NCBI GenBank assembly: GCA_910890315.1
Contig: CAJVGD010000013.1
Span: 496,001-560,000, forward strand
DNA length: 64,000 nt
Direction: 5' to 3'
Origin: Serendipita indica DSM 11827
Lineage: Eukaryota > Basidiomycota > Agaricomycetes > Sebacinales > Serendipitaceae
A program made the translations under genes and the position numbers. Below, piece after piece: positions 12,211 through 23,489 of this stretch (position 1 is its first letter; each line of letters opens with the position of its first letter). A model generated the notes under the pieces. That model had not been told where the DNA came from, searched no databases, and was given only the letters and a program-made list of their open reading frames with translations.

Positions 12211-13433
12211 ATGAGTTGTGGTTCAGCGGGTGGCTGGTTTTCAATCGCGAGCCCGTCTCTACAACAGCAGAATGACTCATCACGTTTCCGAACAACGGGA
12301 TATTGGTCGCTGCTTGCCATTATCGTCACAGGATTTGGAAGCCTCGTGTTGTGGCCTACTCCCATGCCAGTAAAGGTGCTGAACAAAATGCAAACTCGGT
12401 TACGCCCGAGGCCTCTTATCAGCTCGTGGAACACAACATCGACCCAACTAACTTTGTCTCACTCCCCTCCCTCTAACATCACTGTCCCAGGCCGGGCAGC
12501 CGGAATTTATTCACGTAAATTGCAGAACGTATCAATGTTGTACTTCACATCTTCCTTCCCCCCTCAATACTTCCATACAACTGCTCCCGATCATTTTTCC
12601 CCCCAGCAAAGTGGTCAGGGAGGATACACCATGCCGACTACTTACACCGATACGCCTGCGTCATCTGTAACCCACCCAGTGTTGCAAATCCCCGTAAGCT
12701 CTGCTAACTCATACGCTCCCGAATTGCATTCGGTGGTGCATGACCACACTCCTTTGCCACATGTAGAGCCGAACGGTTCTCCAATTACCTCAACTCAGCC
12801 ACTCATTTCAGCATCTCGGCACCCTTCCCAGAATCCTACGTCGATTTCATCTAGTGTCAACCCAGAGGATCATTCTAATCAAGATTACGGCTCCGAGACA
12901 TTCATCCAAAGGACGGCACCACCGGGCCTCCGCTCACGGCTTCGAAAAGTTCTAAACTCGTCTTGGTTTAGACAAAACCAGCTCGAAAAAAGGCGAGAAC
13001 TCGAACTTTTTATTATCGAGCCCGTGAAGCACGAATGGAAGTGCGCATTGATTCCCTGCGCAGACAGTCCAAATGTTTGGCAGAAAAAGCAGCGTGCTGT
13101 CGATCACATCCGAACGCATCTCAATCACCGGCCCTTCTCTTGCCGTGGACGCTGTAAGCGGCCCAATTGGTGAGTTCTTGCACTCGAACTGAGCTTCTTC
13201 TGATCTAGGCCACAGCACACTCGCCTTTTTCTCTGAGCGAGATCTTACATCACACATGAAGCCCGTTTCGGTTACGTGTGATCGATGGTCAGCTAACGAA
13301 TTCCTTGTATACGTCGTCTTAGTGCTGACCACGCCGCAGTGGAAGAAGTGTGGAACGGCGCAACTTTCCCCGACATCGAGATACGGACATCTGTCGGAAG
13401 GGCCCAAGAGTTACAACTCAAAGTCGCCTTTAG
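12211..13433 (+). CDS. Multi-zinc-finger protein, copy 3 (divergent N-terminus)
   Basis: Exons 12211-13169, 13216-13287 and 13340-13433 encode about 374 residues. The C-terminal third matches copies 1 and 2: FIQRTAPPGLRSRL, a C-x4-C-x15-H-x3-H finger, the 72-base exon with FFSERDLTSHMKPVSV, and CDRCGRSVERRNFPRH ending H-x5-C. Both introns again split a Cys codon. The N-terminal 230 residues are Ser/Thr/Pro-rich, lack the N-terminal Cys knuckle and include a hydrophobic stretch (WSLLAIIVTGFGSLVLW), so the start or an upstream exon may be misjudged. It is the oldest-looking copy of the trio. Confidence 0.65.
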
Positions 13434-14096
13434 CGCACATTCGATGATCCCTACGGAGCAGGAACTCTGTAGCTCGACTTTACCAACTCCACTCATTTAC
13501 TCTTGACCACGAACCTTCAAGATTGCAAGAAATGCTCCACGATACTTCTCCAGCTCTAACATTCAGTTACGACTTTAACACTGATCGACTCTCGAGTCTG
13601 ATTCGACCTTTTGTGTCTCTTCGTTGATTCTTCGTTTCGCGGCGAACTCCCCTGCGTTCACTTTGGTGTCCGTCTATTCTTAGCGTAGTACTACGGCTCC
13701 TCTGTTCTTTTGTGTATATCAGACCAATACATTTCCCTCTAATCACCTCGCACTGAACCCGCGCGCGTCCACTGCGGTGCGAGAGTCTCGGCTGGTTCCC
13801 ATAACATGCTCGCTTGACTGAAGATCAGAAACCCGTCTACCATAGCTTCGGACGCCTCAGAGGCAAAAACTTGGCCGCGGCTGCTGCCGTGTTTAGTGCG
13901 ATGCGACTTCCATCGCGTTCTATTCGCTAAAACTGCACTCATCTTAGAAGATATTTGCACCTTGCACCATGTTGGTGAAAGCACAGATCCGCAGCACGTG
14001 GGTCGTATCGCAATCATCTGCTCTCGAAATCAAGACATAGTGGACGCTACTGAGCAGCCTGATGAGCTAACGCCTTATTGATATACATGGGCCACC
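13434..14096. other. Gene-free spacer
   Basis: Only short frames occur on either strand and none shows a recognisable motif. A terminal exon of the minus-strand gene to the right could reach to about 14067. Confidence 0.4.
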
Positions 14097-15410
14097 CTAA
14101 TAACACAACATATGAAGTCGATCAGGTTGTTTCACCTGGCACTTCCGCCGAGCGAGAATGTAGAGTACATTCTTATTCCTCGGTAGAGCCAAGTCATCGA
14201 ACTGCCGATCGACGAGGGACTGATCCCTTCGCTTGGAACCAATTGGACGGTAGCTCACTGGTATCCAAGGCATAGCTTTCCAGAGATGTTCCAAATGCAC
14301 TTTGACAGATTCACAGGGTGGCTGGCAGCACGGGAATGTGTTTGACAAAGGAATGTCTTCTTGAATCAGCACCTATGAGTGTAAAAGGTGATTCACGCAC
14401 CAACAGCGAGAGGCGAGCATTGTTCATCGACGCAGACGGTGATTACTGTGTAGCATCGTAGCCCAGGAGACGGATTCTGGAGGGCGATATTGGCGTAGTA
14501 AAGTCGAGAAATACTATCATGAATATCCGTGGTTCTTTTGCTGATCTTGTGAAAGCGGCGTGAATCGGCTTGATCTTCTGACCACAAAGTGAAGTAGTAA
14601 AACCGATTGGGGTCAAGTTTATAATGAATGTCCACCAGATTTCTCCTAACTTCATTCGTGCTTCTGATATATCGATCTAGAGAGGTCAAGGCAGAACCTA
14701 CGGCTAGTCGGATACCCACCTATCTTAATAGACTGCTGACCGTAGGTGTCCATATCCGAAAGTAAGAGAGGTGTCTCGCGCTCCATTAATATTCGAACCG
14801 CCTGGTTTTTACTCTCTCGACTTTGCTCCGTGGGGGGACTTGCAGTTGATACTTGATGCAGCTCCTCAACCGATTGTAGGTCCGCATCCCGCGCTTTCTC
14901 CTCCTCTTGATGCCTCTGCCTACGGGTCTCCGACGAGATAGAACTATGGCTCTCCTGAGGAAAACAATGAGCGCATTCCTAGTGCTGACTGCTTACGTCG
15001 GCACTTACTTCCAGATGCCGAAGCTCGGAGAGACTCTTTTGGTAAATTTGAGACTCCTCGAGGTTCTTCTGTCGTACATTATCAACGCTGAGTGGGTCCA
15101 AAGGCTGTTCACATTGTGCAAGCAGGACGTCCATCGTGCGTCTCGTCAAATCTGTGGCACAAACAACAAGCTCTCCTATATGATTCTCGCCTTCGCAAGG
15201 ATACTCTCGGTTAGGTGCGTTCGCCGGGTGCAGGTGTTGGTTTTCGTGCCCCAGGGCTTTGACTCTAGTTGTGAATAACTCTGCTTGCCTCACCGCGACA
15301 GTCGTTACGGCTATAATCTTTTCACACATCTGTGAGAGTCCCATGGTTCGCCGTAGCTGATGGGTCATGGTGGGCGTCAATCTGATGGCCACTTGCGGGC
15401 TAGGTCGCAT
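14097..15410 (-). CDS. Unrecognised coiled-coil protein
   Basis: On the minus strand, exon 15410-14997 (starting MRPSPQVAI, or MTHQLRRTMG at 15368) joins 14954-14741 through a good GTAAGC...CTCAG intron. It then joins an exon starting at 14697 through a 43-base GTCAGC...GTAG intron. A further exon (about 14372-14097) probably follows. The product is Glu/Gln-rich and helical in the middle (RQRHQEEEKARDADLQ), with a C-terminal part rich in aromatics (DPNRFYYFTLWSEDQADS). I recognise no domain. It is head to head with the PARP-domain gene about 95 bases away, so they may share a promoter. The 3' exon structure is uncertain. Confidence 0.45.
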
Positions 15411-15504
15411 ATATTTATCGACCGCTCGGTCCGATAGGTCTAGTACATCGGCCCCCAGCCTAGACGGATATCAGTATCACTGGCTTGGACCCTACCACGC
15501 TATC

Positions 15505-18500
15505 ATGGCCGAGTGTGGACTCCTTTCGGATCGCGTCAACCCCTCTCTCTCGCCTGAGACGAGTAGTCATCCCTCTTCGCCTTCGACTCAAGTTGCCTCG
15601 CCACCTGTGTCACCATCTCAGCGGTTTTCTGAACTCAACGTGGAGTGGGGGTTGCTCTCCAGTCCCTTCAGCGGCTTCCAATCCCAATCCCAATGGTCTC
15701 CTTGGTCTGGGGATACCATTTTGCATACCATCGGGGCGACATCTTCTAACAGAAATGAACCTGGAACGCTGACTGACTACCGGTGCGTGAGTGTAAAGGA
15801 CGACCACACAAAGCGGACGATGAGCCCTTCCAGAAATTTAGGAATGATGCCTTTCCGAGATAACAACCATTCGCTCCCAATAAGGATTATTGGTATGGAA
15901 CCCATCGCTCCTGTCATTATTGACGCTAATAAACCCCTAATTTATTTAGAGTCACACGAAATGGTAGAGACCAAATCACTTACTACCAGTGCTGATTGAT
16001 CTCAGTTCTGCACCGCAAATCCGCCTCACATTCCACCAGTCCTGCGCATTCCAGCCGCTCGGGCGAACAATTTGGTTGAAAGAGCTCATAAAGCGGAAAA
16101 TTTTGGACCACAACTACTGCATATTGCCCTGGCTGTGAGACATATTGTCTATATCATGGCGGAAGAGATGTACACATACGACCAGGACAGTCCTTCCTGC
16201 TCCGACGATATGCTTCAGCAAGTTCTGAGAGTTCGAGAGTGAGTGCTCCTATCCTGGACTCGGAGTTGCCATCTCATCTTTCAAGAATAATCACCCAATT
16301 CGAAACGATCATGGGAGGAACCAAAACGGGAGAACTCGATTCAGATGCAATTCAGTATACACTGTGCACGTTCTTCGAAACCCTTACCAAGGAGCCCCTC
16401 GCAGGCAGTGATACAATCGCAGAGTCTCGTGGCCTCTTTGACGCTCTCCGAGATTCTGAGAATTTCGCGAAATATGACATGGATGACGAGTCATCGACCA
16501 GCGAAGGACAGTCTTCGTCATCCGAGGATATTGAAATGTCCGAGGATTGTAAGACGCAAGTTACTTCCCCCCCAAAAATAGTGTCACGTTCAGAAAGGTT
16601 GACACCACGCCTACTCCAACTTTCCTCGCTCCGACCTCGAAGCGAACTCCCAGAATCCGGGCTAGATCTCAGTGCCGCCACGACACTCGATGTTGAAAGA
16701 AACGCTCGACCGTCGCGCAAGGCGGAAGCGAGCCCACAGTTATCAGCGAATACGAGGCAACAAAAAGACCTTGGGTACAGCCGAGATATTAGCAATAGGA
16801 TCCCCTCACTCTCTTCTCACGCCTTCTCTTCTATCGACACGTCAAGTGCAGGCAGATTGTGTATGGTGAGCCCTTGGTTCCCCGATTACTTGATATTGAA
16901 GGCCTGCTGCGTCTCATTCTTTTTCTAGTTTTGTGGAATCAAGCCTCGATGGTTTGATGCTACCACCGGCCAGGTATTTGATCATTGTGGTAATACATGT
17001 AGAAATGCGGCCAAAGGAATGCCAGCAGCAGTATCTCCAAGTTCAGCGCGCCATCCGTCGCTGGGTGGCCTATATCCGTCGGTTTATAATGCACCACAGC
17101 TGGGACCTTACCCTTATCCTCCTACTGAGCAAGGTCCAGAACCAATGGGCCAAAATCTTCCACCATATCCGATTACGTATGGTGTTAATTCATCATGTGG
17201 CTCTGAGTATCTACGAGACGCATATCCAATAGGGTATCACATGGCCAATCCATATCCTCTTCCAACCACCGCATCGCCCATCCAACCAAATGGACGTACG
17301 TCTCCCTTTCAACGAGATGACTGACGACTGAACTGGGTATATTTCAGCAATATGTGTCGTTCCTGGTTGCCAGAAGCCCGCTTGGTTGGCTCCGAATGGA
17401 GTCCATTCCTTATTCTGTGGTAAAAGATGTAGAGAGTGAGCCTTGGTCACTATTTGGATGTACTATGGATGCTCATCGATTGATCAGTAATAATCCACAC
17501 CTCCAGCAACCCGCACTGGCTGCAAATGCATACGGCTCTCTGAACCATCTAGGCGCTGCAGTCGAGAAGGCAGGTTTAGGCACAAGAGCCTGTGTCATCT
17601 GCAAGATACGGCCGTACGATCAAGTACGGAACAGTCTCTTCTGCTCACCGGCGTGTGTACACACCGCAGAAACGATGGCTCCGGGGATCATCGAGATACC
17701 CTCTGGTCACCCAAAATTCAGAGATGGTATGGCCGATGTTTCCACACTCGAGCCGGCTTGCTGAGACGAGATCACAGTCGCCAACCAGTTCGACACCAAG
17801 TGGACGCATACAAACATGGCGCCACAGACTGCAAAGTTCATCTATTTGATCCTAATAAACGCTGCTCAAAATTTCTCGTACAACGCATATCGAGATCGGG
17901 TCGAGCAAGAAGGTGGCTTTGCTACCAAAGGGCGGATGCCAGGCAACGAAAGTCTAAGATTCCATGGCACCACCCGCGCTTGTTTACTTGGTGATCCAGG
18001 AGTGAGTGTTTCAGGTAGAAAAGGCGAGGGAGAAGAGGACTAATCGATCGGCAGAACACGCAGCTCTGCTCAGACTCGACGTGTGGGCTGTGCGGTATCA
18101 TTCGGACATCTTTCGATCTCAAGCTTTACAAAGGAAAGACTGGATGGGGTCAATTTGGTTGCGGGTACGTTCATCTTTGAGCGTATGCGGCAAAATGGCT
18201 AACGAAAGCTAGCTTTTACACGTCTGCGACGTCGTCGAAAAGCGACTCGTATACGAGTAACAAGAAGGCGTCGCAATATAAAGCCATGCTGATCAGCAAA
18301 GTCATCGTCGGCAATGGGTACAAGCTCACGAACAATGCCACGCAGCTCACTGGCCCTCCTGCGGGGTATCATTCGGTGCGTTTTGAGTATTCATTGCAAG
18401 TGGACATTAGCTTATGTTCTAATTCGATAGGTCCTGGGCGAGCCAGATACCGCAGGTGCGCTCAATTACGACAAGCTGGTCGTATACGACAACGACGCGA

Positions 18501-18529
18501 TTCGACCAGCGTACCTCGTTGTGTATTAG
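15505..18529 (+). CDS. PARP (ADP-ribosyltransferase) domain protein with Cys-rich modules
   Basis: Ten exons (15505-15963, 16006-16238, 16286-16865, 16929-17295, 17348-17435, 17488-17726, 17778-18001, 18055-18164, 18213-18375, 18431-18529) give about 853 residues. The N-terminal half is Ser-rich and acidic. Then come three CxxC modules: CGIKPRWFDATTG with FDHCGNTC, CVVPGCQKPAW with FCGKRCR, and CVICKIRPYDQ with FCSPAC. The C-terminal third is a PARP fold of the type common in basidiomycetes: RFHGTTRACLLGD, CSDSTCGLCGIIRTSFDL, GWGQFGCGFYTSATSSKSD. The His and Tyr of the H-Y-E triad are present. In the last strand, NYDKLVVYDNDAIRP, the expected Glu position appears to hold Lys, so it may be a mono-transferase or inactive. 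The start is the ATG after the divergent promoter; an in-frame codon at 15367 is possible. Confidence 0.85.
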
Positions 18530-18928
18530 TGATTCTCTCCGTTCATTTCATCACGTCCATCCCTCCATCCACCTTCCTAGTCCAGTTCTTGGCTCATTTT
18601 GCTTTCAATTGTGCTTGCTTTTCTGTACTCGTCCGTAATTGGTATACAGATTGTCACTGCTATTCCAATATCTTGTTAAGTTGCCTTCATATTCTCCCTA
18701 TGCCAACCTCGTCCCGTAGGTTTTTCAATTAAAGGCGAAATATTAATTGTGAATACATAGCGGCAGTAATATTCAAATCTTATAAGGTGCGGTGTCGAAA
18801 TGTTCTCCCAGACGCTGGACTGAGGCATATCACTACCATTAACGGGGTGGAAATTCAACGAAATCATATGCACAATCCCTGTTGTAATAAGGGAATAACG
18901 ATGATGTATGTGGAAATGAACTAGGTCG
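18530..18928. other. Convergent 3' spacer
   Basis: The spacer lies between the convergent PARP-domain gene and array copy A. It is AT-rich around 18720-18790 and holds no open frame of note. Confidence 0.5.
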
Positions 18929-20080
18929 TCAAACGTAAACTGTATTCTCGGCCTTCTTATGGGTGGACGAGGCCGTATCCTCGTTCTCATCCTCCTTCTT
19001 CCCATGCTGGTCATTTTCCTCTTGTATCACCTCCTGCACAATCCGCTCAATCGTCTCTTGGTCAACCATAGGGATGCTCTCCGCCCTATTCTCGCGCCAC
19101 TCGGCGATACTCGCCCAAGCCAAGGTGCCAATCAAGTATATCAGCAACGAACCCACAAACGATCCAAATACGATTCCGATAATCGCACCACTCGTGATCC
19201 CCTTTTCTTTGGTGTCGACCGAGTCGGCGATAGGGAGTGCGTTTGCGATTGTACTGTTGATACATTGCAAAAACGCAGAGTTGGCGATTTGTGATGGGAG
19301 AGGGGAAGAGTCGGCAAAGGATTGGGATGTAGTGGGATTTGACGAGCCAAGAGCGAAAGTGTTGTTATATCCAGAGTAAGCGATGGCGAACGAGCTGGCG
19401 CGGTAGTACTGAAGGACGTTCTCTGGTTGCGGTTGAGTGTTGTTGGAGGCGGCGGAAGGATTGAAACGGCGGATTAATTGGGGCTGGGCGTGACACCAGT
19501 CGACGAGGTCGGCCATCATGAACATTAGGGATTCCCTATCTCCAATCATCTCATACACCTCGTTCGCATCAACTCCATTCCAATGACTCGTATCTGGAGC
19601 GAGCTTGACCACCCCCACAGGACCTCCAGGACGTAAAAAGTCCAGGTCTAAATCTCCACCATTGTTTGAAGAGGAAGCGGAAAAATATTCTCCGCCGCCT
19701 AGATAACTCGGTCCCCACGAGATGGGCCATACACCATAAGGAAAAGGCCTTCCGGCCACCGAATTGGCATTATCCGCACCGTACGGATACCCGCTTCCAT
19801 ACGCACGAGTGCCATAGATGGTATGGCGATCACCTCCACCATATTCGCGACCGGAAAATGGACCAGAGGCTGCATTCGAGGGAATTGCGCGCCTCGGACC
19901 TCCGCCACCGCTCCAAGCGGATACAGCGATAGTGTCCATCGTCGAAGAAGTGTATGAGATACGGAAACGCATATTTTTGACTGCGCTCTCTTGGGCCTTG
20001 CCGCATCCTTTTTGCGCTGCGACAATGTCGAGCTGTGCCAACCCGACGAGGAGGAGTGTCGTGAAATGAAGCGGAATCAT
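18929..20080 (-). CDS. Array membrane protein, copy A
   Basis: An intronless 383-residue frame. It has a signal peptide (MIPLHFTTLLLVGLAQLDIVAA), an ectodomain of about 275 residues, one membrane helix (GAIIGIVFGSFVGSLLIYLI) and a 70-residue cytoplasmic tail rich in Glu and Lys. Ectodomain signatures shared by all copies are SAWSGGGGP, YGGGDRHTIYGTRAYGSG, PFPYGVWPISWG, LRPGGPVGVVKLAPDTSHW, MIGDRESL, DWCHAQPQ, YYRASSFAIAYSGYN and PLPSQIANSAFLQCIN. Three ectodomain Cys are conserved with copies B and G, and several N-glycosylation sites are visible. I know no described family with this pattern. A surface or wall-associated role is inference. It is convergent with the PARP-domain gene. Confidence 0.85.
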   Translation of the reverse strand: MIPLHFTTLLLVGLAQLDIVAAQKGCGKAQESAVKNMRFRISYTSSTMDTIAVSAWSGGGGPRRAIPSNAASGPFSGREYGGGDRHTIYGTRAYGSGYPYGADNANSVAGRPFPYGVWPISWGPSYLGGGEYFSASSSNNGGDLDLDFLRPGGPVGVVKLAPDTSHWNGVDANEVYEMIGDRESLMFMMADLVDWCHAQPQLIRRFNPSAASNNTQPQPENVLQYYRASSFAIAYSGYNNTFALGSSNPTTSQSFADSSPLPSQIANSAFLQCINSTIANALPIADSVDTKEKGITSGAIIGIVFGSFVGSLLIYLIGTLAWASIAEWRENRAESIPMVDQETIERIVQEVIQEENDQHGKKEDENEDTASSTHKKAENTVYV

Positions 20081-20620
20081 TCCAAATTATACTTTTGTAG
20101 TATTTAATGGTGGAAATGGGTGGGTTATCCTGGATCCTGTCGTGTATAGGATCCGTATGTCGAGGATAGATGAGTTATAAAACTCGAAGAGCGGAGGAGA
20201 TCAGGCTGCGAGACCATAGCACCCGACGAATCGTGTCTCATGGGTCTGCCCTGATGGTCAAGGTTCACCGCTCGAGTTCCCTTGGATGCGGGAGCTGTCA
20301 AAACGTCAAACGACGGGACGCCAAGCGCAAGAGTCGATAGAGCCCGTTGGTTTCTGGACAGAATCAGATGACTCGGATAGTTTGACGTCGAATGCCGAGT
20401 ATCAGTAGACGTGGTCAGTGTCCAAGAAGTTGGCCTGCTTTGCTCAGCACGAGTCGCACACAGGAACGTAAACCAAAAGCTTTGCTGAATACAGTGAATT
20501 TGAATAGCAGTACATTATAATCACTACCCAGAAGAGGCCTAGAGGTAAATCGTGTTTTCGTCCTTTGGTGGCGCACCGTCCGTCTTGCCGTCCTTTGTGT
20601 TCGTCTTTGCATCATCATTA
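20081..20620. other. Spacer upstream of copy A / downstream of copy B
   Basis: It holds the presumed promoter of copy A. The minus strand carries TTTTATAAC near 20175-20185, about 95 bases from the start, a TATA-like position also seen at copies C, D and E. No gene is supported in the rest. Confidence 0.5.
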
Positions 20621-21715
20621 CTATCTCCTTTCTTTGGCAGCATTGTCTCCATTCGTATCCGTCGCCCCACCTCCTTGAGTAGTCGGCTCCTGGTCTTGCT
20701 CTTCCATCGAAATCTCCTCCCTTCCGCCAGTTCTGCACTCGTCTATCCATTTCCATACCCACATGACAAACAGGTAAATCACGATAACCCCCGCAATACT
20801 GCCAAAGATGATCCCAATAATCGCACCCGTACTCAACCCTTTTTCTTTGGCGTCTTTGGCGTCGGCGATTGGAAGTGCGATGGCGATTGTGCTGTTGATA
20901 CATCTCAGGAACTGAGAGTTGGCGATGGACGAGGGAAGGGGGGACGAGTCTGCAAATGATTGAGAAGTCGTAGGGTTTGAAGAGCCGAGGGCAAAGGAAT
21001 TGTTATAGCCAGCGTAAGAGATGGCAAATGAGCTGGCACGGTAGTACTGTATGACGTTTTCTGGTCGCGGCTGGCTACTTGACGAAGCATTGGAGGGAGG
21101 CGAAGGGTCGAAACGGCGAATGAACTGAGGTTGAACGTGGCACCAATCAACGAGGTCTGCCATCATGAACAGAAGAGACTCTCTGTCTCCAATCATTTCA
21201 TATACTTCGTCTCCATTAATCCCGTTCCAACGACTGGTATCTGGAGCGAGTTTGACTACTCCGACCGGACCACCAGGGCGAATAAAGTCCAAGTCGAGTT
21301 GCTGATTATTGACATTGGTAGTGGAAAAGTACTCCCCGCCACCGAGATAACTTGCTCCCCACGAAATGGGCCACACGCCGTACGGAAACGGTCTCCCCGC
21401 CACCGAGTTTGCATTATCCGCACCATATGGGTATCCGCTCCCATATGCGCGCGTTCCATAGATCGTTCGTCGATCCCCTCCGCCGTACTCACGTCCACCA
21501 AATGGGTTGGATAATGGTTGCGAAGGAATCTTGTGTCGAGGACCACCGCCACCTCCCCATGCAGAGACAACGACAGTGTCCATCGTCGAGGGTGTATAAG
21601 AGATGCGGAAACGCATGTTTTTCACGGCAGAGGCCTGCGCCTTGGTGCACCCTTTGGCCGCGAACGTCGTCTCGGCGAGTGCGATCAAGAGTAGGGATAC
21701 AAGCACGAGCTTCAT
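20621..21715 (-). CDS. Array membrane protein, copy B
   Basis: Paralogue of copy A of about 364 residues with no intron. The start is taken at 21715 because MKLVLVSLLLIALAETTFA is a good signal peptide; the 25 codons before it do not look like one. The ectodomain keeps every family signature (YGGGDRRTIYGTRAYGSG, PFPYGVWPISWG, DWCHVQPQFIRRFD, YYRASSFAISYAGYN). A membrane helix (IIFGSIAGVIVIYLFVMWVW) is followed by an acidic, Gln/Thr/Gly-rich tail of about 45 residues unlike that of copy A. The ectodomains are thus much better conserved than the tails, suggesting that selection acts outside the cell. Confidence 0.85.
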   Translation of the reverse strand: MKLVLVSLLLIALAETTFAAKGCTKAQASAVKNMRFRISYTPSTMDTVVVSAWGGGGGPRHKIPSQPLSNPFGGREYGGGDRRTIYGTRAYGSGYPYGADNANSVAGRPFPYGVWPISWGASYLGGGEYFSTTNVNNQQLDLDFIRPGGPVGVVKLAPDTSRWNGINGDEVYEMIGDRESLLFMMADLVDWCHVQPQFIRRFDPSPPSNASSSSQPRPENVIQYYRASSFAISYAGYNNSFALGSSNPTTSQSFADSSPLPSSIANSQFLRCINSTIAIALPIADAKDAKEKGLSTGAIIGIIFGSIAGVIVIYLFVMWVWKWIDECRTGGREEISMEEQDQEPTTQGGGATDTNGDNAAKERR

Positions 21716-22089
21716 CTTGTTCTCTAGAGTTGTGGTTTGGGAAACCTTTGGGTGAGAGCGTAAAAGAACGCAGAGGAGGGAAGAGGACAAGATGCGGAGA
21801 CTGTCAAAACGAAAAGTACCTAATACTTGTACATCTCAATATTGCCTTGGCGTCTCCGGTCGGGATTAGTCGCGGTGAGCGCCTCACCTGTCAACCATCG
21901 GAGAACGTGCTCGGCCCAGCACTGCACGGGTTCGTACTATCCTTATCGTATTTGCCCAAGCTTCAACAGGGAAACAACGTCTATCGAGGTAAAAAGTAAA
22001 TTAATTAAAACCTGACAAAGCGCATAATCTTGTCCATTAAACGCGAGGATTCTCTGTACGGAGGGACTCCGCCCTTGTCCACAATCTTG

Positions 22090-23068
22090 AGGATAAGACC
22101 CTGCTCACCCGCACGTACAAATTCATCCGAGGAAAAAGCTAACACCAACCCCACAACCGATGACGATGCCAACGATTGCAGCCACGCTCAATCTTTGCCC
22201 ACGTCGGGTGAGTCAGCAATGGGGAGGGCGTTTCCGATTGTGTCGTTTATACACTTCAATAATCCTGAATTGGCGATTTGCGAGGGGAGAGGCGAGGAGT
22301 CGGCAAGACTTTGAGAGGTAGAAGGGTTGGAAGAGTCGAGTGCAAACGTATTGTTATAGCCAGCGTAGGTGAGTGCGAAAGAATTCGCACGATAGTATTG
22401 AATGGTGTTTTCCGGCCGCGGCTGGCTGCTTGACGAGTGGTTGGAAGGGAGAGTGGGGTCGAAGCGACGAAGGGGTTGAGGCTGAACATGACATCAGTCA
22501 ACAAGATCTGACATCGTCAATGCCAAGGAATCTCTGTCTCCAATCATCTTGTATACCTCCTCCGAGCTCACCCCATTCCAGTGGCTAGTGCCTGGAGCGA
22601 GTTTGACCACACCCATCGGACCTCCAGGACGAAGAAAGTCCAGGTCAAAGTTTGTACTATTGACGGTGACATTGGAAGCATACTCTTCGCCGCCGAGATA
22701 ACTTTGCCCCCATGAGATGGGCCAGACTCTATACGGAAAGGGCTGCCCGCGACTGAGGTAGTATTGTCCGCGCCGTATGGATATCCACTTCCGTATGCGC
22801 GGGTACCATACATCGTATAACGATCTCCTCCACCGTATTCTCGACCAGCAAATGGACCGGCGGCAGCGTTGGAGGGAATCGTACGCCTCGAGCTGCCTCC
22901 TCCACCCCATGCAGATACGGAAACTGTATCCATTGTGGAAGTAGTGTAAGAGATGCGGAAACGCACGTTTTTGATGGCGCTCAGCTGCGACTTGGAGAGG
23001 CCATTTCCTTTGGTCACAATTGGCTCTATGAGCGCCAACACGAGTACCAAGACCAGAATTGGGGACAT
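22090..23068 (-). pseudogene. Array membrane protein, copy C (decayed)
   Basis: It begins with a signal peptide (MSPILVLVLVLALIEPIV) at 23068 and follows the family through YGGGDRYTMYGTRAYGSG. The frame then shifts near 22740-22755 and continues in a second frame (VWPISWGQSYLGGEEY). The conserved Trp of the D-W-C motif is TGA (SDLVD, stop, CHVQPQ), and the membrane-helix region carries another stop and weak similarity. It is closest to copy D, with matching flanks, so C and D come from a recent tandem duplication of about 2 kb. Confidence 0.85.
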
Positions 23069-23489
23069 TTATCTTTCCTTTTAGTTATAGAACGCCAAGG
23101 TCGACTGGAACGTGAAGTTGGGGGGTTCACAATCCGAGGATAGTACAAGCGCAGAGCGTCTGATATATATACGATTCCGTAACATATCAAACTTCTATTG
23201 CCATTGATCGGGAAAGTTACTCAATCGTGCGTTGCTAGTCGTGATGAGCCTCTATATCAAATTCAGAGGTGGCTTCTTCGGAGGGGTAGTCCAAATACCT
23301 TGCGAGTTGGGTAGAATGAGATGGTTGCTTCCGGTGACAAGCAACTGCAGTGGAAGACGGACATACGCCTAGGAAGACGGCTCAAAGTTTGGAAGACGGG
23401 CAAATACCTCGGACGGAAGGGACTTAGCCGAATCGATTTCTGGTCAGTGAAAGTTCGTGTCAAGTACTAGTAGTAATCGCGTGCCACAA

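Noticed and set aside
12300-12360. Hydrophobic stretch in zinc-finger copy 3 read as a membrane anchor
   Set aside because: Copies 1 and 2 have nothing similar, the stretch lies next to possible splice signals, and the start of this copy is uncertain.
14700-14725. A 22-base GT-AG segment (GTGGGT...CGTAG) that would fix the frame in the minus-strand gene
   Set aside because: Too short for a spliceosomal intron; the 43-base alternative beginning GTCAGC gives the same frame.
16352-16795. 147-codon minus-strand frame inside the PARP-domain gene
   Set aside because: It mirrors the Ser-rich, acidic coding region on the other strand; antisense to Ser/Glu codons readily gives open frames.
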